NCBI RefSeq assembly: GCF_016839145.1 | Contig: NZ_CP069303.1 | Location: 4,083,001 to 4,147,000 of the forward strand | Direction: 5' to 3' | DNA length: 64,000 nt | Source: Shinella sp. PSBB067 | GTDB taxonomy: Bacteria > Pseudomonadota > Alphaproteobacteria > Rhizobiales > Rhizobiaceae | In this document: positions 18,643 through 27,366 of the stretch, piece by piece | Layout: every line of letters starts with the position of its first letter | How positions within the stretch are numbered: the first letter of the stretch is position 1 | Translations under genes and position numbers: made by a program | The notes under the pieces: generated by a model | Seen by the model: only the letters and a program-made list of their open reading frames with translations | Databases searched by the model: none | What the model was told of the DNA's origin: nothing

Positions 18643-19868
18643 AGGAAACTCCTTCCGTGTGGGCCGGGGGGAATGCCGAGATGGCGGGCGATGCTCTCGC
18701 CGATGTCGGCGAAGGTCGTTCGCGTCTCGATGCGGCGCGAGCGGATGCCGGGACCGAAGCTCATGATCGGCACGCGCTCGCGGGTATGGTCGGTGCCGCG
18801 CCAGGTCGGGTCGCAGCCGTGATCGGCGGTCAGGAGGACGATGTCGCCGGGCTTGAGCTTGCGGTCCACCTCCGGCAGGCGCCGGTCGAAGGTCTCGAGC
18901 GCCGCCGCATAGCCGGGCACGTCGCGGCGGTGGCCGTAGAGCATGTCGAAGTCGACGAAATTGGTGAAGACGAGGTCGCCGTCCCGGGCGTCGTCCATCA
19001 CCCGCAGCGTCGCGTCGAAAAGGGCCATGTTGCCGTTGGCCTTGGTGAGCGTGCCGATGCCCCGGTGGGCGAAGATGTCGCCGATCTTGCCGACGGCGTG
19101 CACGGTGCGGCCGGCATCCGTCAGCCGGTCGAGCAGGGTGGGCTCGGGCGGCGGCACGGAATAGTCGCGCCGGTTGCCGGTGCGCTCGAAGGTCTCCGGC
19201 GTTTCGCCGGTGAAGGGGCGCGCGATGACCCGGCCGATGCGCCCGCCCGGCCGCTCGTCGAGGATCTTGCGGACGGTCTCGCAGAAGGCGAGCAGCCGGT
19301 CGAGGCCGAAGGCGCCTTCGTGCGCGGCGACCTGGAAGACGGAATCGGACGAGGTGTAGCAGATGGGCTTGCCGCTGCGCATGTGCTCCAGGCCGTGCCG
19401 GGCGATGATGTCGGTGCCGGAGGCATGGCAGTTGCCGAGGATGCCGGGCACCTTGCCGGCCGAGCATATCGCCTCCACCAGATCAGGCTCGAAGGCATCG
19501 CCATCGGAAGGAAAATAGCCCCAGTCGAAGGTGACGGGCGTGCCGGCGATCTCCCAGTGGCCGGACGGCGTGTCCTTGCCGTTCGACACTTCGCTCGCCG
19601 CGCCGTGATAGCCGAAGACGCGCTGCGGCACCTCCATGCCCGGCGGAAAGGCGCCGGTCGCCGCGCGGGCGGCATGCAGAAGGCCGAGCGCCGACATGTT
19701 GGGAAGCCTCAGCGGCCCCTGCCTCAGGCCCGCCCGGTCGGCGGCGCCCGCCGCACAGAATTCGGCGATGTGGCCGAGCGTGTTCGCGCCGAGATCGCCG
19801 AAGGCTTTCGCATCCGGGCCGCCGCCGATGCCGAAGGAATCGAGAACGAAGAGAAAGGCTCGCGCCAT
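18639..19868 (-). CDS. deoB: Phosphopentomutase
   Basis: DeoB interconverts (deoxy)ribose 1-phosphate and 5-phosphate and so links the phosphorylases to DeoC. The 409 residues start [15 protein letters not shown], with the metal-binding Asp10. ANTLGHIAE follows, and [20 protein letters not shown] near the C-terminus gives the second metal site. It is the first gene of a deoB-add unit facing the plus-strand deo genes. Confidence 0.96.
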   Translation of the reverse strand: MARAFLFVLDSFGIGGGPDAKAFGDLGANTLGHIAEFCAAGAADRAGLRQGPLRLPNMSALGLLHAARAATGAFPPGMEVPQRVFGYHGAASEVSNGKDTPSGHWEIAGTPVTFDWGYFPSDGDAFEPDLVEAICSAGKVPGILGNCHASGTDIIARHGLEHMRSGKPICYTSSDSVFQVAAHEGAFGLDRLLAFCETVRKILDERPGGRIGRVIARPFTGETPETFERTGNRRDYSVPPPEPTLLDRLTDAGRTVHAVGKIGDIFAHRGIGTLTKANGNMALFDATLRVMDDARDGDLVFTNFVDFDMLYGHRRDVPGYAAALETFDRRLPEVDRKLKPGDIVLLTADHGCDPTWRGTDHTRERVPIMSFGPGIRSRRIETRTTFADIGESIARHLGIPPGPHGRSFL

Positions 19869-19973
19869 GGATCACCTGTCGTCTGGTCGCGTCCGCCCCG
19901 GCAAGCGGGACGGCTTGACTGTCTGACATGACACGGGCGCCGCGAGGCGTTCAAGAAAAATCGCGCCGCCGTA

Positions 19974-20585
19974 TCAGCAATCGCTGCAGGTGACCGCCGT
20001 GCCGCTGCGCAGGCGGAAATAGCTCGTCTTGGAGAGGTCGAGCTTGTTGAGGTTCGAGGTCAGCCCCGGCGCCATCAGCAGGATCGTATGGGGTACGGTG
20101 AGCTCCGTGCGCACGATGAACGTGCTCTTGGCATCCATGTCCGAGGGCAGGGTTACGGAATTTCCCTTGGTGTAGGGCGTGGCCGCCTTCTGGTCGCGCG
20201 ACCAGGCGATGGTCGCCTTGCCGGCGGCATCGATGGCGATGCCGGTGACCTTCAGCGTGTAGCCGTCCTGCGAGAAGGGCGCGATGATGTTCTTGGTCAC
20301 GTCCTTCATCGAATCCAGCGTCGCCGTGTTCGTCGTCTCGTTGCGCGTCAGGAGATCGGAGACGGTGCTTGAGGCCCGGCCGATCTTGCGCGACATGGTG
20401 ACCGCGACGGTGATCTCGAAGGCGCCGATATAGGTCATGATCAAGAGCGGCGCGACGATGGCGAATTCGATGGCGCCGACGCCGCGGCGATCCTCGACGA
20501 AACGGCGCAGCCGCAATAGCACCCCGTTGCCCCGCAAGGTTGCGTCCTTTCCGGCCGTCGCAGACGAAGCGTGTCCCCGCATCAC
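19974..20585 (-). CDS. TadE/TadF-type pseudopilin, distal gene
   Basis: This 203-residue protein has a basic N-terminus and the TadE-like signature RRGVGAIEFAIVAPLLIMTYIGAFE at about residues 33-57, with one membrane segment. The rest is periplasmic and ends in a Cys pair (TCSDC). TadE/F minor pilins are processed like the Flp pilin and help pilus assembly. It starts with a GTG (or ATG one codon in) overlapping the upstream TadE gene stop. Confidence 0.85.
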   Translation of the reverse strand: MMRGHASSATAGKDATLRGNGVLLRLRRFVEDRRGVGAIEFAIVAPLLIMTYIGAFEITVAVTMSRKIGRASSTVSDLLTRNETTNTATLDSMKDVTKNIIAPFSQDGYTLKVTGIAIDAAGKATIAWSRDQKAATPYTKGNSVTLPSDMDAKSTFIVRTELTVPHTILLMAPGLTSNLNKLDLSKTSYFRLRSGTAVTCSDC

Positions 20586-21172
20586 GGATAGTCCTCGTTC
20601 TGCATGATGACGGTCGCCACCATCAGGTAGTTCTGGCGGGAGCCGTCGGCCGAGCGGATGTTGGAGAGCAGCGGGCGCACGAGGTCGGTTATGATGTCCC
20701 AGCGATAATAGGCGCGCACGATGTTGATCGTTTTATTGCCGCCGGGATCGAACTTGAAGTCCTTCGTGCTGAGATCGCCGTCGACAAGCGGAACGGTTTG
20801 CGGGATGTCCGCATATTTGTTGAAATGGCGCACGTCGAGCAGCAGCTTGTTCGGCGTTATGATCTCGGCCGCCGAGCACGGCATCAGGATCTTGATCTCC
20901 TCGCAGAACGCCTTGCGGAAATCCTTCTCGGCGAGGCCAGGGCGGATTTCGCCGGTGCGGATCTTGCGCGCCATCGTGTCCGTGGCGCTGGCCAGCAACT
21001 GATCACCCATGAAGGCCGCGAAGGTCTCGAGGGAGGCGAAGAGGATGACGAAGAAGGGAATTGCGAGAATGGCGAATTCGATGGCCGTCGCGCCGTCGCG
21101 GCGAGCGAAAAAGCGCCCGAACAGGCCCTTCATAGGCCGTCGGCGGGTAGTTGCGTCATGATCGAGCGACAT
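20582..21172 (-). CDS. TadE-type pseudopilin, proximal gene
   Basis: This 196-residue protein carries RRDGATAIEFAILAIPFFVILFASLE at about 24-49, the pilin-like leader and membrane helix of TadE. A periplasmic domain with two cysteines (AFCEEIKILMPCSA) follows. The Glu five residues after the GA processing site is kept. It lies upstream of and overlaps the second TadE/F gene, convergent to deoB, on the strand opposite the pilin operon. A start at Met14 is also possible. Confidence 0.87.
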   Translation of the reverse strand: MSLDHDATTRRRPMKGLFGRFFARRDGATAIEFAILAIPFFVILFASLETFAAFMGDQLLASATDTMARKIRTGEIRPGLAEKDFRKAFCEEIKILMPCSAAEIITPNKLLLDVRHFNKYADIPQTVPLVDGDLSTKDFKFDPGGNKTINIVRAYYRWDIITDLVRPLLSNIRSADGSRQNYLMVATVIMQNEDYP

Positions 21173-21295
21173 CGCGATCCGTTCCCAAGTCCTTGAGACG
21201 GACAGATTAGGCGACAGACCGTTTATATTTCGTATGCGGGACCGCGAAGATTTAAAGGGTTTCCCGCATCAAGACGGAAGAGAGGCAAGGCCGCA

Positions 21296-21706
21296 TCAAT
21301 CGCCGTTGCCGGCCTTGGAGGCGTGCTGCTCGCAGTTCGGCGTGCAGGAAAGCACCGACCGGTCGGTCTGGCGGAAGACGCGCACCGTGTTGCCTTCGTC
21401 GATCGACACCAGAATGCGCTCGTCGACGATGGCATTGCCGTCGGCATCGAGCAGGACGAGATTGGTCGTTCCGAAGTTGCGGCCGGTCAGGACGATCGTC
21501 TGTGCGTCGGCGACAGTCGCATCGGCGACTTCGGCATTGCCGAGGATTACCTTGCTGACGGGCCGGTCGAGCCGCAGCACGCGGGCATGGTCCATATAGA
21601 CGCGCAGGAACTGCTCCTCCGCGACGGCAGCGGTGGCCGTCAGCAAGACGAGGGCGGTCGTTGCAAGCGTTGCTGCCGTCGCAGCGAAGGTCCGGTCGCG
21701 TCCCAT
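21296..21706 (-). CDS. Stand-alone pilus-assembly N-terminal domain protein (CpaC-N like)
   Basis: This 136-residue exported protein has a signal peptide ending TAAVAEE. A single domain matches the N-terminal domain of CpaC/T2SS secretins (YMDHARVLRLDRPVSKVILGNAEVADATV, then TNLVLLDADG). No BON or secretin domain follows, and the tail has CTPNCEQH. It may bind the CpaC ring or outer-membrane partner. It points away from the pilin gene, possibly in one transcript with the two TadE genes. Confidence 0.82.
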   Translation of the reverse strand: MGRDRTFAATAATLATTALVLLTATAAVAEEQFLRVYMDHARVLRLDRPVSKVILGNAEVADATVADAQTIVLTGRNFGTTNLVLLDADGNAIVDERILVSIDEGNTVRVFRQTDRSVLSCTPNCEQHASKAGNGD

Positions 21707-22028
21707 AAACAGTCATCCCGACAAGAAAGTACCGATAGCATCGCCGCGAATGGTGAATGAAGGTTTAAGGCGGCCGCGGACATTCTCATTTCAACCCTGG
21801 CGCTCATTGCGGGTGTGCAGGGCAAAAGCGTGCGAAAGGCCGGGATCAGGCGGCGATACGGGCAAATTCATGCCCGGGTAACCGTAAATCCGGGAGTGTG
21901 CCGTTAGGGCTTCGTTAACTTAACTTCTTAAGCCGATGGAAATGGCCTGCCTGTAGGTTGCAGTCATCCGAACAACGGAAACAGTTGGCGGACGTGCTGA
22001 ACCAACATCGTGGAGCTAGGAGAATACC
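21707..22028. promoter_or_regulatory. Divergent intergenic region before the Flp pilin gene
   Basis: This 322-base gap separates the minus-strand CpaC-N gene from the pilin gene and should hold promoters for both. A TTAA-rich stretch (CGTTAACTTAACTTCTTAAG) at about 21913-21932 is flanked by GGCTT and AAGCC, an inverted repeat. CtrA-like TTAA half-sites are present, but not with exact 7-base spacing. AGGAGA precedes the pilin ATG. Confidence 0.4.
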
Positions 22029-22241
22029 ATGACCAAGATTTTCGCTCGCCTTATGAAGGACGAGTCTGGCGCAACCGCCATCGAATACGGCCTGATCGCA
22101 GCCCTGATTTCCGTCGCCCTCATCACCGGTGCCACCGCTCTCGGCGGCTCGCTGAACAACCAGTTCAACGAACTTTCCAAGACGCTCGACTTCAAGAAGA
22201 CGACGGCTGGCGGCACCGGCACGGGCGGCACGGGCGGCTAA
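22029..22241 (+). CDS. Flp family type IVb pilin
   Basis: This 70-residue prepilin is the major Tad pilus subunit. A 14-residue leader ends in Gly and is followed by ATAIEYGLIAALISVALI: the processed helix with Glu at +5 and Tyr at +6. A short Gly/Thr-rich tail ends the protein. CpaA downstream should cleave it. It has its own terminator, consistent with high, separate expression relative to the assembly genes. Confidence 0.96.
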   Translation: MTKIFARLMKDESGATAIEYGLIAALISVALITGATALGGSLNNQFNELSKTLDFKKTTAGGTGTGGTGG

Positions 22242-22283
22242 TCCCAATCCTTAGTCAGATCCTTACGGATACCTGATTTGACG

Positions 22284-22311
22284 AACCGCCTCTCTAGCGA
22301 GGCGGTTTTTC
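22284..22311 (+). terminator. Intrinsic terminator after the pilin gene
   Basis: CCGCCTC pairs with GAGGCGG over a 6-base loop and is followed by TTTTT, a canonical Rho-independent terminator. It lies 42 bases after the pilin stop. Confidence 0.92.
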
Positions 22312-22375
22312 ATTTTCACCTTTGCAATTCCTTAAATGCCAGCAGCTAGGTTTGCTTCAGAACAGGATTTTTGTG

Positions 22376-22882
22376 ATGACAGACGCCATCGTTTTCGTGG
22401 TTTTTCCCCTCTGCCTCGCCATTGCTGCTTGCTCTGACTTCCTCACGATGACGATCCCCAATCGGGTTTCGGCGATTCTGCTTGCGTCCTTCATCGTCGT
22501 CGCGCCTCTTGCAGGCCTGGGATTGCCGGAGATCGCTTCGCATCTCGCCGCCGGCCTCATCGTCTTCTCGGTCTGCTTTGCGCTCTTCGCCTTCAACCTT
22601 ATGGGAGGGGGAGATGCCAAGCTTCTGACCGCCAGCGCCGTGTGGTTCGGGCTGACATTTTCGCTCTTCGAGTTCCTGGTCTACGTGTCGTTCCTTGGCG
22701 GCGTCATGACTTTGGCGATCATCTCGTTGCGCGCGCACACGGACACGATCCTTGCCAGCGGCCTGCCGGTGCCGGACTCCCTCGTCATGGCCAAGAAGGT
22801 GCCCTATGGCATCGCCATCGGTGTTGCGGCCTTCATGGCCTACCCGTCCTCCCCGCTGATGCTGGCCGCGCTCGGCGGCTGA
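22376..22882 (+). CDS. cpaA: Prepilin peptidase CpaA (A24 family)
   Basis: This 168-residue integral membrane aspartic protease cleaves the Flp pilin and TadE/F leaders. It has the two A24 motifs: D...IPN (SDFLTMTIPN) near the N-terminus and GGGDAKLL in the middle. About five to six membrane segments are present and there is no methylase domain, as usual for TadV/CpaA. The ATG at 22376 has AGGATT upstream. Confidence 0.92.
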   Translation: MTDAIVFVVFPLCLAIAACSDFLTMTIPNRVSAILLASFIVVAPLAGLGLPEIASHLAAGLIVFSVCFALFAFNLMGGGDAKLLTASAVWFGLTFSLFEFLVYVSFLGGVMTLAIISLRAHTDTILASGLPVPDSLVMAKKVPYGIAIGVAAFMAYPSSPLMLAALGG

Positions 22883-22901
22883 CGGCGCCGTCAACCGGGC
22901 G

Positions 22902-22933
22902 TTAACCATACCCGTAAGGCGGCTGTTAACCAT
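22902..22933 (+). promoter_or_regulatory. Two TTAACCAT half-sites upstream of cpaB (candidate CtrA sites)
   Basis: GTTAACCATA occurs twice, starting at 22901 and 22925 (24 bases apart), in the cpaA-cpaB gap. TTAACCAT is a reported CtrA half-site in alphaproteobacteria, and the second copy continues into AATTA, approaching the full TTAA-N7-TTAA site. CtrA control of pilus genes is known in Caulobacter. The call is inference. Confidence 0.4.
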
Positions 22934-22993
22934 AATTATACCATTGCCGGTCAATGTGGGCTGATAGGAGACTCCGCAGCTCAGGGAAACCAC

Positions 22994-23803
22994 ATGAAAC
23001 CGGCGCGAATCATCATTCTGGCAGTGGCCGTCGTTTCGGCGGGCGTCGCGGGCGTCCTTGCCCTGCAGGTCGCCCGCGGCGGCTCGGTGGTCGAGACCCA
23101 GACCGTCGTCGAGCGCGAGCCCACCACCAACGTGCTCGTCGCGAAGGAAAGCCTGCCGGTCGGCGCGCGGCTTACGTCCGACTCGGTCGCCTGGGCGGCC
23201 TGGCCGGAAGGATCCATCGTCGAGGGGTTCATCACCGACAAGAACCGGCCGGACGCGGTGGAGACCCTGAACGGCGCCATCGCCCGCATGCCCATCTTCA
23301 ACGGCGAGCCGATCCGGCAGGAAAAGATCGCCGATTCGTCGAACCGCATCATGTCGTCGCTGCTGCCTTCGGGCAAACGCGCCGTCGCGACGGAGATTTC
23401 GGTCGCGACCGGCGCCGGCGGCTTCATCCTGCCGAACGACCGCGTCGACGTCAACATGGTGCGCAAGGGCGATGCGGGCGCCTACCTCACCGAGACGATC
23501 CTGTCGAACGTCCGCGTTCTCGCCATCGACCAGCAGATCCAGGAAAATCCCGATGGCTCCAAGGCGGTCGTCGGCACCACCGCGACGCTCGAGCTGACCC
23601 CCGACCAGACCAAGGTGATCGCCGTCGCCCAGCAGATGGCCGAGCGCCTGTCGCTAGCGCTGCGCAGCATCGCCGATGCCCAGGAGCCCGACACCGGCGC
23701 GGCCGACTACCTGCTCAGCGGCGGAGACGGCCGGCCGCAGGTGCAGGTGATCAAGACGGGCGCAATCGTCAACGGCACGACCGCCGCCGCAGCAAAGCAG
23801 TGA
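22994..23803 (+). CDS. cpaB: Flp pilus assembly protein CpaB
   Basis: This 269-residue protein has an N-terminal membrane anchor (IIILAVAVVSAGVAGVLAL) and a SAF-type domain (TNVLVAKESLPVGARLTSDSV). The RcpC-like region follows (VATEISVATGAGGFILPNDRVDV). CpaB/RcpC sits in the periplasm and works with the secretin. It is the first gene of the assembly operon. Confidence 0.93.
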   Translation: MKPARIIILAVAVVSAGVAGVLALQVARGGSVVETQTVVEREPTTNVLVAKESLPVGARLTSDSVAWAAWPEGSIVEGFITDKNRPDAVETLNGAIARMPIFNGEPIRQEKIADSSNRIMSSLLPSGKRAVATEISVATGAGGFILPNDRVDVNMVRKGDAGAYLTETILSNVRVLAIDQQIQENPDGSKAVVGTTATLELTPDQTKVIAVAQQMAERLSLALRSIADAQEPDTGAADYLLSGGDGRPQVQVIKTGAIVNGTTAAAAKQ

Positions 23804-23816
23804 CCAGGAGCTGACC

Positions 23817-25280
23817 GTGATTGGAATCGCAAGGACTTTTCGGGCTTCTGTCGCCGGCGGGCTGAGCTTCTGCCTGGCGGTTTCCGGCCTGCCCGTCGCC
23901 GCCGTCACCGGCGCTGCTGCAGAGGCGGCGACCTCGTCGATCCTCCGCATCCAGGAAAGCGGCCCCGGCGCGCGCAAGACGGTGCGGCTCGGCCTCAACA
24001 AGGCGCTCGTCGTGGACCTGCCCGCCGACGCGCACGATATCCTGGTGGCCGATCCCGTCAAGGCGGATGCCGTCACCCGCACCTCGCGCCGGATCTATCT
24101 CTTCGGCAAGGAGGTCGGCCAGACCAACATCTTCGTCTTCGGCCCCAACGGCGAGGAGATCGTCTCGATCGACCTCAACGTCGAACGCGACGTCAGCGGG
24201 CTGGAGGCGAACCTGCGCCGCTTCATCCCCGAATCCGACATCCAGGTCGAGATCATCTCGGACAACATCGTGCTCAGCGGCTCGGTGCGCACCCCGCAGG
24301 ACGCCACCCAGGCGGTGAACCTTGCACAGATATTCCTCAAGGGCGGCGAGGCGACGACACGCACCGTCGTGTCGCAGGGCAACAACGGCGATGCGGCGAT
24401 CTTCGGCGAAGGGCGCCAGAGCTCCCAGGTCGTCAACATGCTGAAGATCGAGGGCGAGGACCAGGTCACGCTCAAGGTGACCGTCGCGGAAATCCGCCGC
24501 GAGGTTCTCAAGCAGCTCGGCTTCGACAACACGTTCAGCCGCGTCAACAAATCAGGCTCGAACCTCGACACCCTGATCTTCAACGCCGCCGAGGATGGTC
24601 TGTCCGGCACGGTCGCGGGAAATGTCGGGAAGTTCGGCATCCGGGCTGCGCTGAGCGCGCTCGAACAGGCAAAGGCGATCCGCACCCTCGCAGAGCCGAC
24701 GCTGACGGCCGTATCCGGCCAGTCGGCGACGTTCAACTCGGGCGGCGAGCGGCTCTATTCCGTTCCCGACGGCAACGGCGGTGTCCGGATCGAAACCTAC
24801 CAATACGGCATTTCGCTCGGCTTCACGCCGACCGTGCTTTCCTCGGGCCGCATCGGCCTGCGCATCCAGACGAAGGTTTCCGAACCCGTGACGTCGACGA
24901 CCGGGACGGAATATCGCCGTCGCGCCGCCGAAACCGTCGTCGAACTTCCCTCGGGCGGCTCGATCGCGCTGGCGGGTCTCATCAACGACGACGTGGAACA
25001 GACCATGTCCGGCACGCCGGTCGCCTCCAAGGTGCCGGTCCTCGGCGCACTCTTCCGCCAGAAGACCATCAAGCGCAACGAGACGGAACTGGTGATCATC
25101 GCCACGCCCTATCTGGTCAAGCCGGTGAGCCGGAACGCGCTGGCGCGGCCTGACGACAATTTCAACCCGGTCAACGATGCCGCCAGCGTCTTCCTTGGCC
25201 AGGTCAACCAGATTTACGGCAGCAAGAACGCACTGCCCGCCCAGCGCTACGAAGGCAGCGTCGGGTTCATCTACAAGTGA
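23817..25280 (+). CDS. cpaC: Type IVb pilus secretin CpaC
   Basis: This 487-residue outer-membrane secretin has a signal peptide (cut after AAAEA, about residue 38), then the pilus N-domain (KTVRLGLNKALVVDLP). A BON-like stretch (VEIISDNIVLSGSVRTPQDA) follows, and the C-terminal secretin domain has PSGGSIALAGLINDD and ELVIIATPYLVKP. It begins with GTG at 23817, 13 bases after cpaB. It forms the pilus exit channel. Confidence 0.94.
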   Translation: MIGIARTFRASVAGGLSFCLAVSGLPVAAVTGAAAEAATSSILRIQESGPGARKTVRLGLNKALVVDLPADAHDILVADPVKADAVTRTSRRIYLFGKEVGQTNIFVFGPNGEEIVSIDLNVERDVSGLEANLRRFIPESDIQVEIISDNIVLSGSVRTPQDATQAVNLAQIFLKGGEATTRTVVSQGNNGDAAIFGEGRQSSQVVNMLKIEGEDQVTLKVTVAEIRREVLKQLGFDNTFSRVNKSGSNLDTLIFNAAEDGLSGTVAGNVGKFGIRAALSALEQAKAIRTLAEPTLTAVSGQSATFNSGGERLYSVPDGNGGVRIETYQYGISLGFTPTVLSSGRIGLRIQTKVSEPVTSTTGTEYRRRAAETVVELPSGGSIALAGLINDDVEQTMSGTPVASKVPVLGALFRQKTIKRNETELVIIATPYLVKPVSRNALARPDDNFNPVNDAASVFLGQVNQIYGSKNALPAQRYEGSVGFIYK

Positions 25281-25315
25281 TCGGGTGCGACGTGACGAAG
25301 GGACGGACCCAGCCA

Positions 25316-26002
25316 ATGGCAAACGAAAAGCACACCACCCGCGCAAAGAACGGCCGCATCCTCGCCCTTGCCGCCATGGCGGCGCTGACCGTGGCGCTTG
25401 CGGGCTGCGCCGACCGCAGGGCGACGGGCTCCCTGCCCGACGACTACCGCACGCGCCATCCGATCGTCGTCGGCGAGCAGGAGCGCACCATCGACATCCC
25501 GATCGCCACCGGCGCAAGCGAGTTGACGCGCGGCCAGAGCGAGGTGATCGCGGGTTTCGCCTCCGGCTACTCGGCCGAATCGTCGGGCATGTTCCGCATC
25601 ATCCTGCCGCGCGGCGCGCGCAACGACGCGGCGACCTCGCTCGCCGGCCGGCAGATCCGCAAGCTGCTCGCGCGCCACGGCATTCCCGCGCGCAAGGTGA
25701 TGATCGAGAATTATTCGGCGGGCGATCCGGCCGAGGCCGCGCCGATCCGCCTCAGCTACTTCGCCATCACGGCTTCGACGCAGGCCTGCGGCCAGTGGCC
25801 GGAGGATCTCGCGCTCAACACCTTCGAGAACAAGAACTACTACAATTTCGGCTGCGCCACGCAGAACAACCTCGCCGCCCAGATCGCCGATCCGAACGAT
25901 CTTCTCGGCCCGCGCCGCATGACGCCGGCGGACGCCACCCAGCGCGGCGAGGCGCTCGAGCGCTATCGCGGCGCCTATACCGAACTGAAGGACAACATCT
26001 GA
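25316..26002 (+). CDS. cpaD: Pilus assembly lipoprotein CpaD
   Basis: This ~228-residue outer-membrane lipoprotein has the lipobox VALAGC after a hydrophobic stretch. The CpaD family core follows (DYRTRHPIVVGEQERTIDIP, and later FGCATQNNLAAQIADPNDLL). It pilots or supports the CpaC ring. The ATG at 25316 gives a normal-length signal peptide; a GTG at 25277 overlapping the cpaC stop is the alternative. Confidence 0.9.
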   Translation: MANEKHTTRAKNGRILALAAMAALTVALAGCADRRATGSLPDDYRTRHPIVVGEQERTIDIPIATGASELTRGQSEVIAGFASGYSAESSGMFRIILPRGARNDAATSLAGRQIRKLLARHGIPARKVMIENYSAGDPAEAAPIRLSYFAITASTQACGQWPEDLALNTFENKNYYNFGCATQNNLAAQIADPNDLLGPRRMTPADATQRGEALERYRGAYTELKDNI

Positions 26003-26042
26003 CGATGCCCCACCTTTCCTCCAGCCAAAGCCGGGTAAAGCC

Positions 26043-27329
26043 ATGAGCACGGTCGACTACACCTTCACGAACGAGACCGCGCGCGGGCCGGCGGACGAGG
26101 CGGTCCGGCCGGCGGACCTCGAGGCCGTGCGCCCGCTGCCGCGCATCTCCGTGCACGCCTTCTGCGAGAGCGAGGAAATGGTGCACGCGATGGAGCGGTG
26201 CGGCCAGGACCGCCGCATGGCGAAGGTGAGCCTGCGCATTTCGAGCGCGAGCGTCGCGGCGGCGGCCAACATGTTCGCCAGCGCCCCGACGCCGAACCTC
26301 CTGATCCTGGAAACCTCGACGGAGCCGAGCGCCATCATGGACGAGCTCGCCCCGCTCGCCGAGGTGTGCGATCCGTCCACCAAGGTCATCGTCGTCGGAC
26401 GCTACAACGACATCTCGCTCTATCGCGAGCTGATCCGCAACGGCATTTCCGAATACATGGTCGGCCCCGTCGGCATGGCCGAGGTGCTGAACGCCATGGC
26501 GGCGATCTTCATCGATCCGGAAGCCGAGCCGCTCGGCCGCTCCATTGCGTTCATCGGCGCCAAGGGCGGCTCGGGCTCCTCGACCGTCGCGCACAATTGC
26601 GCCTTCGACATCTCCAACCTCTTCCAGACCGAGGTGATCCTCGCCGATCTCGACCTGCCCTACGGCACAGCCAATATCGACTTCGACCAGGACCCGCCGC
26701 AGGGCATCTCCGAGGCGATCTACGCGCCGGAGCGTCTCGACGAGGTCTTCCTCGACCGCCTGCTGACGAAGTGCTCCGAGCACCTTTCGCTGCTCGCGGC
26801 ACCCTCCATGCTCGACCGCGCCTACGATCTCGAGCGCGGCTCGTTCCAGCCGGTCCTCGAAGTGCTCCAGCGCAGCGCGCCGGTGACGGTCCTCGACGTG
26901 CCACACGCCTGGTCGGAATGGACGCGCACGCTGCTTTCCGAGGTGGACGAGCTGATCATCACCGCCGTGCCGGATCTTGCGAACCTGCGCAACGCCAAGA
27001 ACATGCTCGACGCGCTGAAGAAGCTGCGGCCCAACGACAAGCCGCCGCACCTGATCCTCAACCAGGTCGGGATGCCGAAGCGGCCGGAAATCGCGCCCGC
27101 CGACTTCTGCGACCCGCTCGGCATCGAGCCCGCCGCGATCATTCCCTTCGACGCCCAGCTCTTCGGCACCGCCGCCAACAGCGGGCGCATGATCGCCGAG
27201 ATGGATCGCAAGTCGCCGACCGCGGAGACCTTCTCGCAGATCGCCCATCTCGTGACGGGCCGCGCGACGGTGAAGAAACCCAAGAAGGCCGGGCTCGGCA
27301 AGATGCTCGGCCTCATCGGACGCAAGTAG
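26043..27329 (+). CDS. cpaE: Pilus assembly ATPase CpaE (TadZ, MinD-like)
   Basis: This 428-residue localisation ATPase has a receiver-like N-terminal domain (about 30-160). A ParA/MinD domain follows with the deviant Walker A GAKGGSGSST near residue 175 and VILADLDLPYGTANIDFD. TadZ/CpaE proteins place the Tad machine at the cell pole. It lies between CpaD and CpaF, as in other cpa operons. Confidence 0.94.
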   Translation: MSTVDYTFTNETARGPADEAVRPADLEAVRPLPRISVHAFCESEEMVHAMERCGQDRRMAKVSLRISSASVAAAANMFASAPTPNLLILETSTEPSAIMDELAPLAEVCDPSTKVIVVGRYNDISLYRELIRNGISEYMVGPVGMAEVLNAMAAIFIDPEAEPLGRSIAFIGAKGGSGSSTVAHNCAFDISNLFQTEVILADLDLPYGTANIDFDQDPPQGISEAIYAPERLDEVFLDRLLTKCSEHLSLLAAPSMLDRAYDLERGSFQPVLEVLQRSAPVTVLDVPHAWSEWTRTLLSEVDELIITAVPDLANLRNAKNMLDALKKLRPNDKPPHLILNQVGMPKRPEIAPADFCDPLGIEPAAIIPFDAQLFGTAANSGRMIAEMDRKSPTAETFSQIAHLVTGRATVKKPKKAGLGKMLGLIGRK

Positions 27330-27366
27330 GCCCGAAAGGGCGGTGCAACAGACTGGATGACGTGGC

